A stretch of DNA of 64,000 nucleotides from Unio delphinus (taxonomy: Eukaryota; Mollusca; Bivalvia; Unionida; Unionidae): assembly GCA_029339505.1 (NCBI GenBank), contig JAQISU010000114.1:5382001-5446000 (forward strand), read 5' to 3'. The first letter of the stretch is position 1, and each line of letters opens with the position of its first letter. The notes beneath the pieces are model-generated. The model made no database searches, was not told where the DNA came from, and saw nothing but the letters and a program-made list of their open reading frames with translations. The translations under genes were made by a program, and so were the position numbers. Shown here piece after piece: positions 63,868 to 64,000 of this stretch.

Positions 63868-64000
63868 GGTGAATGCTGTTGTTAAGATAACCAATCCTAA
63901 ATGCACTATCATATAACTCATACAATTCCTGGGATTACGTGAACGAACCGTATATTACTCCTCCCAATGTATTCAATATGTATATATGTATATATAAAAC

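Larger units (their letters stand above)
59308..64000 (-). mobile_element. GmR1-like LTR element 2, also lacking RT/RNase H (5' LTR outside window)
   Basis: The 3' LTR, polypurine tract, integrase, protease and Gag are present in the same order as element 1, on the minus strand. The left flank ACAAT (59303-59307) is the presumed target duplication; the block 1 copy of the site near 26641 is uninterrupted. The LTR is unrelated in sequence to that of element 1, while integrase is very similar and Gag clearly diverged, so this is a sister family. RT and RNase H are again absent. Confidence 0.9.

Overview
This window is AT-rich, repeat-laden animal nuclear DNA, most likely from a marine invertebrate; a mollusc is my guess from the transposon repertoire, and this is inference. 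It has introns with GTAAGT donors, dozens of dinucleotide, trinucleotide and tetranucleotide microsatellites, a tRNA-derived SINE, I-like and RTE-like LINE remnants, Ty3/gypsy LTR elements and part of a Polinton (Maverick/adintovirus-like) element.

Layout. 1-8361 is the right part of an eroded Polinton. It carries a retroviral-type integrase, an A32-like packaging ATPase, a zinc-ribbon/phospholipase A2 protein, a PolB-palm + SF1-helicase + HNH replication protein, a NUMOD/HNH endonuclease and several small unknown proteins. Capsid and protease genes are not in view and presumably lie left of the window. From 8362 to 59307 the host sequence is three related blocks (about 8.36-27.9, 28.0-45.4 and 45.4-59.3 kb) made by segmental duplication. 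Each block carries, on the minus strand, a four-exon four-transmembrane (MS4A/CD20-like) gene. Blocks 1 and 2 also show pieces of a single-pass receptor gene, and blocks 1 and 3 its last two exons. Only the block 2 copy of the four-TM gene (31.4-35.0 kb) is open in every exon. Inside block 2 a 2.9-kb segment is tandemly duplicated (38979-41921 and 41922-about 44810).

Mobile elements in the host blocks. An I-like LINE (about 15715-25707) is split by a very young LTR element (16775-23425) flanked by the 5-bp duplication ATCTG. A second LTR element of a different family starts at 59308 and runs off the right edge. Both belong to the GmR1-like gypsy lineage by their SCAN-like Gag and the gene order Gag, protease, integrase. 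Both lack reverse transcriptase and RNase H. Immediately after the integrase stop both keep, out of frame, a short fossil of the RNase H C-terminus (ENxGADYLSR). The deletion is therefore shared by two families that have since diverged, yet the first has nearly identical LTRs and must have moved recently. A reverse-transcriptase-less LTR lineage that keeps its own Gag, protease and integrase and borrows RT in trans is the most interesting biology here. The PolB-helicase-HNH fusion of the Polinton comes second.

Many Polinton reading frames, and one frame in each LTR element, carry single stops or frameshifts. The elements are described with these breaks and no repaired sequence is given.
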